From: Dyadobacter sp. 50-39
GTDB taxonomy: Bacteria > Bacteroidota > Bacteroidia > Cytophagales > Spirosomataceae
Reading direction: 5' to 3'
Assembly (NCBI GenBank): GCA_001898145.1
Contig: MKSR01000012.1
Span: 490,953 to 554,952 of the forward strand
DNA length: 64,000 bases
Below, one piece after another: positions 61,051-64,000 of the stretch. A program made the translations under genes and the position numbers. The notes under the pieces are model-generated. The model was not told the DNA's origin. It searched no databases and saw only the letters and a program-made list of their open reading frames with translations. Positions within the stretch are counted from its first letter, which is position 1. Every line of letters begins with the position of its first letter.

Positions 61051-61935
61051 TTGAAATTCGCAGCCATAGATATCGGTTCCAATGGTGCCCGCATGCAGAT
61101 CTCATCCGTTTTGCATGACGAAGGCATTTCACGTTTCAAGAAGGTCGAATACGTCCGGTTTCCGCTCCGTCTCGGACATGACGTTTTTACCCAGGGACGC
61201 ATTACCCCGCAAAGCGAGGACCGCATGATGAAGCTCATGCTCGCTTACCAGCTGCTGATGGAACTTCATGAGGTCGATGACTTTATGGCCTGCTCGACCT
61301 CAGCTATGCGCGAGGCGGCCAATGGCCAGGAAGTGCGCGACCATATCGAACAACGTACCGGCATTCATATCCAGATCATCGACGGCCAGAAAGAGGCCGA
61401 ACTGGTGAATAATGTTGTAGTGCAATCCCTGAGCGACGGCCAATATATCCACATCGATGTGGGCGGCGGCAGCACCGAGCTGAACTTGTATCAGGACAGG
61501 CGGAAGATTGTCGCCAAGTCATTTAAACTGGGATCCGTGCGCCTTTTGGAGGGAAAGGAATCTAAAAACGCCTGGTTGAAGATCAAAGAGTGGATCAACC
61601 AGAATGTAGATTACAGCCGTCCGATCCAGGCAGTTGGTACGGGTGGTAATATCAACAAGCTTTTCGATTTGTCTTCCAAACTGACCGAAAGCTCGACCAG
61701 CCTGGAAGAAATCCAGCGAATGCGCGACTACATCGACCAATTTTCACTGGCCGACCGCATTAACAAGCTGCAACTCAATCCCGACCGCGCGGACGTGATC
61801 GTGCCCGCGGGGGACATATATACATCCGCCATGCGCTGGGCAGGCGCGAACGTCATTCACGTGCCCGATGTGGGCTTGAAAGACGGTATGCTGCAGCTGC
61901 TCTACGAACGTGCATGCCGCAAAAAAAAGGCCTGA
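61051..61935 (+). CDS. Ppx/GppA phosphatase family protein (short form)
   Basis: 294 residues from a TTG at 61051. The conserved start KFAAIDIGSNGARMQI requires this codon, as the next ATG lies inside the first phosphate-binding loop. IHIDVGGGSTELNLY is the second phosphate loop and AVGTGGNINKLFDL the third. The actin-like fold is complete but the C-terminal HD-like domain of long Ppx proteins is absent, as in many Bacteroidota. It should hydrolyse polyphosphate or pppGpp. A terminator overlaps its stop codon. Confidence 0.88.
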   Translation: MKFAAIDIGSNGARMQISSVLHDEGISRFKKVEYVRFPLRLGHDVFTQGRITPQSEDRMMKLMLAYQLLMELHEVDDFMACSTSAMREAANGQEVRDHIEQRTGIHIQIIDGQKEAELVNNVVVQSLSDGQYIHIDVGGGSTELNLYQDRRKIVAKSFKLGSVRLLEGKESKNAWLKIKEWINQNVDYSRPIQAVGTGGNINKLFDLSSKLTESSTSLEEIQRMRDYIDQFSLADRINKLQLNPDRADVIVPAGDIYTSAMRWAGANVIHVPDVGLKDGMLQLLYERACRKKKA

Positions 61936-61949
61936 AACCAGGCCTTTTT
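61924..61949. terminator. Bidirectional terminator between ppx-like and SxtJ-like genes
   Basis: Perfect 11-base arms (61924-61934 and 61939-61949) with a 4-base loop. The left arm covers the end of the Ppx/GppA gene. A-rich on one side and T-rich on the other, it can end both convergent transcripts. Confidence 0.8.
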
Positions 61950-61971
61950 GCATTATACATTTCATTCCTGC

Positions 61972-62340
61972 CTACCAGACCTGTTCCAGGTCTTTCGCCG
62001 AATACTTGTGGTTTCTTTCGGTAAACACGCTATCCGTATCCTCCTTCTTCAAATTCAGCGGGTTTTTCTTGGTCAGTTTGGCAATCACCGCTACCGGAAA
62101 CAGTACCACGAAGAAAACAAGCGACAAAAGGATTTTCCCGTTGATCGCCCCAAGTACTTCCGCGATTTTGTACCATCCTTTCACAATCAGGTCTCCAAAG
62201 ACCGGGATCGCCAGACTGCCTACACCGATCACCGCCGCTGCAATGAGGAAATAGGGGTATTGGGATTTGAAAATAAAATACATCACTACAAGCCCGGTGA
62301 CGATCACCAGCTGCGCTTTGACTTTTTCTGATTCACTCAT
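61972..62340 (-). CDS. SxtJ-family membrane protein
   Basis: 122 residues with three to four hydrophobic segments (QLVIVTGLVVMYFIF, YFLIAAAVIGVGSLAI, ILLSLVFFVVLFPVAVIA) and a charged tail with NHKYSAKDLEQVW. This pattern, particularly the ending R-N-H-x-Y-x-x-x-D-L-E-x-x-W, matches the SxtJ family named after a saxitoxin cluster gene. Members of unknown function regularly accompany carbamoyltransferases. It is the last gene of a minus-strand cassette. Confidence 0.82.
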   Translation of the reverse strand: MSESEKVKAQLVIVTGLVVMYFIFKSQYPYFLIAAAVIGVGSLAIPVFGDLIVKGWYKIAEVLGAINGKILLSLVFFVVLFPVAVIAKLTKKNPLNLKKEDTDSVFTERNHKYSAKDLEQVW

Positions 62341-62440
62341 GTAGATAATATGGTATAATAGCCGGCAGCTATGCGCATTGCATTGGCACCGGGCGAAGTT
62401 TCAGATAGGAACCGATGGATCTGCGTTGAACTGGAAAAGA

Positions 62441-62590
62441 TCAGAACAAAGTGTAGATGAAAGGCGCAACAGCCGAACCGCCACCAATCACGATAAGCAC
62501 GCCAATCAGAAGCAGGACGATAATCACAGGAGCAAGCCACCACTTTTTGCGCTCCTTCATAAATGCAAATAAATCTGTTAAGAAATCCAT
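62441..62590 (-). CDS. DUF5989-type micro-protein (49 residues)
   Basis: The ATG at 62590 (complement) opens a frame ending with TGA at 62441-62443. The product begins MDFLTDLFAFMKERKKWWLAP, has one transmembrane helix (VIIVLLLIGVLIVIG) and ends GGSAVAPFIYTLF. This is the DUF5989 form: an amphipathic start, K-K-W-W-L-x-P, one helix and a G-S/G-x-A-P-F-I-Y-T-x-F tail. It sits between the SGNH and SxtJ genes and is easily missed because of its size. Function unknown. Confidence 0.85.
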   Translation of the reverse strand: MDFLTDLFAFMKERKKWWLAPVIIVLLLIGVLIVIGGGSAVAPFIYTLF

Positions 62591-62662
62591 CTTATATAGT
62601 GTTTAAAAATTCAAATTTAGAACTTAATTATTTCTTTACCCACTTCTGACCCGCTATCCGAG

Positions 62663-63784
62663 TTACCGTTTGCTCATTGCCTCATAAAGCCGGTCGGCGA
62701 TCAGCTGGTTGAGGGCAGCACTGCCGTGGCCGTCATTTTTACCCACAACACGCTCTTTTTCAGGAATTCTAACCACGCCATCGTTGATACCCACTACGGT
62801 CACATTGTTTGATTTCAGGTAGTCTTCCACCGGTTTGGTGTAACCTGCGCTTTTGTCAACCTGGAACAGGAACGGGATGAAAACCGCGTACATCTGCGCC
62901 TGGGTACTGTCGCGATAGGCCAGCATTCCGGAAAGATCTCTCAAATGTGCATTAAGAACGGTGGTATCGGTGTAGGCAGTCTGTACGAACTTCTCAAAAG
63001 TACTGAAACCGGTGTGAGGCAGCTGCCAGTAAATGAAATTGGGCAGATAAAAGCGCTTCACGACGGTGGCCATCGGTCCTTTCAAATCGGCATACGGCTC
63101 GGCGCCTGTCAGGGTAAGGCCTTTCTCACGACCCACTTTTTCAATATCGTTGGGGAAGTATTCGAGAATGATAATGTCGGGCTTCACGGGGAAGTCCCGC
63201 AAGCGCTTTACCTCGTCGCGCGTGTCGGCACCCGACATCCCAAGGTTGTAAATGGTGTACTTATCAGGCCCGAGCTTGGCTTCGAGCATGTTGGAAAAGC
63301 GCTCATTGACATCTTTGAGACCATGGCCTGCCGCAAATGAATCCCCGATCACTAGAACTTTCTTTTTAGCCGGCTCATTTTGAACCTCTTTATCATGGTA
63401 ACCGAGCGCATTCACCGGGTGCCAGTACTTTTCCCACCAGATCTGCGATGCTTTGGAAAGCACGCCTTCATGGCTTTGCGGCACGTACATGAACACGATT
63501 TCAAGGAAGATCAAAACAACGATCAGTGGGGTAACGATCGTCACGATGTTTGCCACGATCCCCTTGGCTTTACTTTTAACTACTCCATAATAGAAAATCC
63601 GGAGGATCTCGATGATCAACAGAAACCAGAATGCAAATTTGGCAAGCCGAACATGCCAGCTATCGCTTTGCGGATACCCTGGGTAGTCGAATTTAATGTG
63701 AAACTTATCCGGATAAAACAGGAACACGAACAGCATTCCCAGGAAGAGAATGCGGATAATGCTGGTAACAATTTTAGATGCCAT
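62663..63784 (-). CDS. SGNH/GDSL-type hydrolase with N-terminal membrane helices
   Basis: 373 residues. Three transmembrane helices lie at about 5-23, 48-66 and 80-99. The outer domain starts at about 140: VLVIGDSFAAG gives the nucleophile Ser149 in the GDS block, NLGMSGADTRDE and EYFPNDIE supply the Gly and Asn blocks, and NDGHGSAALN gives Asp351 and His353. It should act on an ester outside the inner membrane, possibly moving or removing an acyl or carbamoyl group on a glycan or lipid. It lies 27 bases after the carbamoyltransferase gene. Confidence 0.85.
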   Translation of the reverse strand: MASKIVTSIIRILFLGMLFVFLFYPDKFHIKFDYPGYPQSDSWHVRLAKFAFWFLLIIEILRIFYYGVVKSKAKGIVANIVTIVTPLIVVLIFLEIVFMYVPQSHEGVLSKASQIWWEKYWHPVNALGYHDKEVQNEPAKKKVLVIGDSFAAGHGLKDVNERFSNMLEAKLGPDKYTIYNLGMSGADTRDEVKRLRDFPVKPDIIILEYFPNDIEKVGREKGLTLTGAEPYADLKGPMATVVKRFYLPNFIYWQLPHTGFSTFEKFVQTAYTDTTVLNAHLRDLSGMLAYRDSTQAQMYAVFIPFLFQVDKSAGYTKPVEDYLKSNNVTVVGINDGVVRIPEKERVVGKNDGHGSAALNQLIADRLYEAMSKR

Positions 63785-63811
63785 TACTTTGGGTGCTCGG
63801 TGATTAGAGGA

Positions 63812-64000
63812 TTAGTCAAGAACGAATTCTTCCTTCCAGTTATCTTTTTCCAGCCATTCGGGCTGCTGCTTTTTGTCGAAAATGTAGTTGCCTACGACCA
63901 GGTAATCCATCTCGGTGCGCATGAAGCAGCGGTAGGCGTCGTTGGGCGTGTTCACGATCGGTTCCCCGCGCACGTTGAAGCTCGTGTTCACGATCACCGC
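63812..64000 (-). CDS. Carbamoyltransferase (NodU/TobZ type), C-terminal end only
   Basis: The last 62 codons are inside the window; the start lies beyond the right edge. The visible part contains VNTSFNVRGEPIVNTPNDA and YRCFMRTEMDYLVVGNYIF, the highly conserved C-terminal YrdC/Kae1-side motif of O-carbamoyltransferases such as NodU, TobZ and SxtI. These enzymes transfer a carbamoyl group from carbamoyl phosphate through an adenylate to a hydroxyl group of a sugar or other small molecule. The acceptor is unknown. First gene of the cassette with SGNH, DUF5989 and SxtJ genes. Confidence 0.9.
   Translation of the reverse strand, partial: AVIVNTSFNVRGEPIVNTPNDAYRCFMRTEMDYLVVGNYIFDKKQQPEWLEKDNWKEEFVLD

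Noticed and set aside
62337-62543. 68-codon minus-strand frame between the SxtJ-like and SGNH genes
   Set aside because: It reads the same region out of frame; the frame 62441-62590 gives the DUF5989 micro-protein with a clear helix and tail motif.

Overview
The window reads as a chromosomal segment of a Bacteroidota bacterium, most likely a Cytophagales relative of Dyadobacter or Spirosoma. The grounds are: moderately high GC; a protein with a C-terminal type IX secretion sorting domain; several upstream sites of the Bacteroidota promoter form TTG-N17-23-TAnnTTTG; start codons without Shine-Dalgarno sequences; and typical families such as DUF4136 lipoproteins, SLBB exporters and a small XerD. 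The genus is an inference. I saw no insertion sequence, prophage, CRISPR array or rRNA. One tRNA-Glu is present.

Layout. 1-3.9 kb: the start of a DinB-like gene (minus), then a tight plus-strand trio (DUF4136 lipoprotein, outer-membrane barrel, and an unrecognised 722-residue membrane-anchored protein). 4.0-7.0 kb: pheA and parE on the minus strand. 7.3-24.9 kb: a long co-directional surface polysaccharide locus of 15 genes. It holds an SLBB (Wza-like) exporter, a Wzz-like protein, a Wzm/Wzt ABC exporter, a sugar aminotransferase, a GT-C membrane protein, WbqC, a hexapeptide acyltransferase, a GT4, two GT8-like paralogues flanking a DUF5672 gene, a GT2, a Wzy/WaaL-like membrane protein and an acyltransferase-3. 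Many junctions overlap or nearly touch, so it probably acts as one or a few transcripts.

25-33.6 kb is a mixed stretch: thioredoxin, pentapeptide protein, nagA, a radical SAM/B12 protein, a Fic protein, a PIN toxin with a 49-residue partner, a serine hydrolase and a purple-acid-type phosphatase. 33.6-40.5 kb is catabolic or exported: a beta-helix/beta-propeller fusion, a ThuA protein, an S15 hydrolase and an MBL-fold hydrolase. 40.6-46.1 kb holds a T9SS cargo protein, tRNA-Glu and a large M14 peptidase. 46.2-57.9 kb is housekeeping: aroQ, xerD, sixA, sppA, a YihY protein, a nucleoside transporter, an NTF2-like protein, metH and an Lrp regulator.

58.0-61.0 kb carries a PepSY-like lipoprotein divergent from an ECF sigma factor whose overlapping partner looks like an inner-membrane-to-outer-membrane protein. 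61-64 kb has a short Ppx/GppA protein, then a minus-strand cassette running in from beyond the window: carbamoyltransferase, SGNH hydrolase, DUF5989 micro-protein, SxtJ-like protein.

The points most worth following up are the GT8-like paralogue that has lost both metal-binding motifs, the sigma/trans-envelope pair, the carbamoyltransferase cassette, the toxin-first PIN pair, and the unrecognised trio at the left end. All family assignments come from motifs read by eye; no database search was run.
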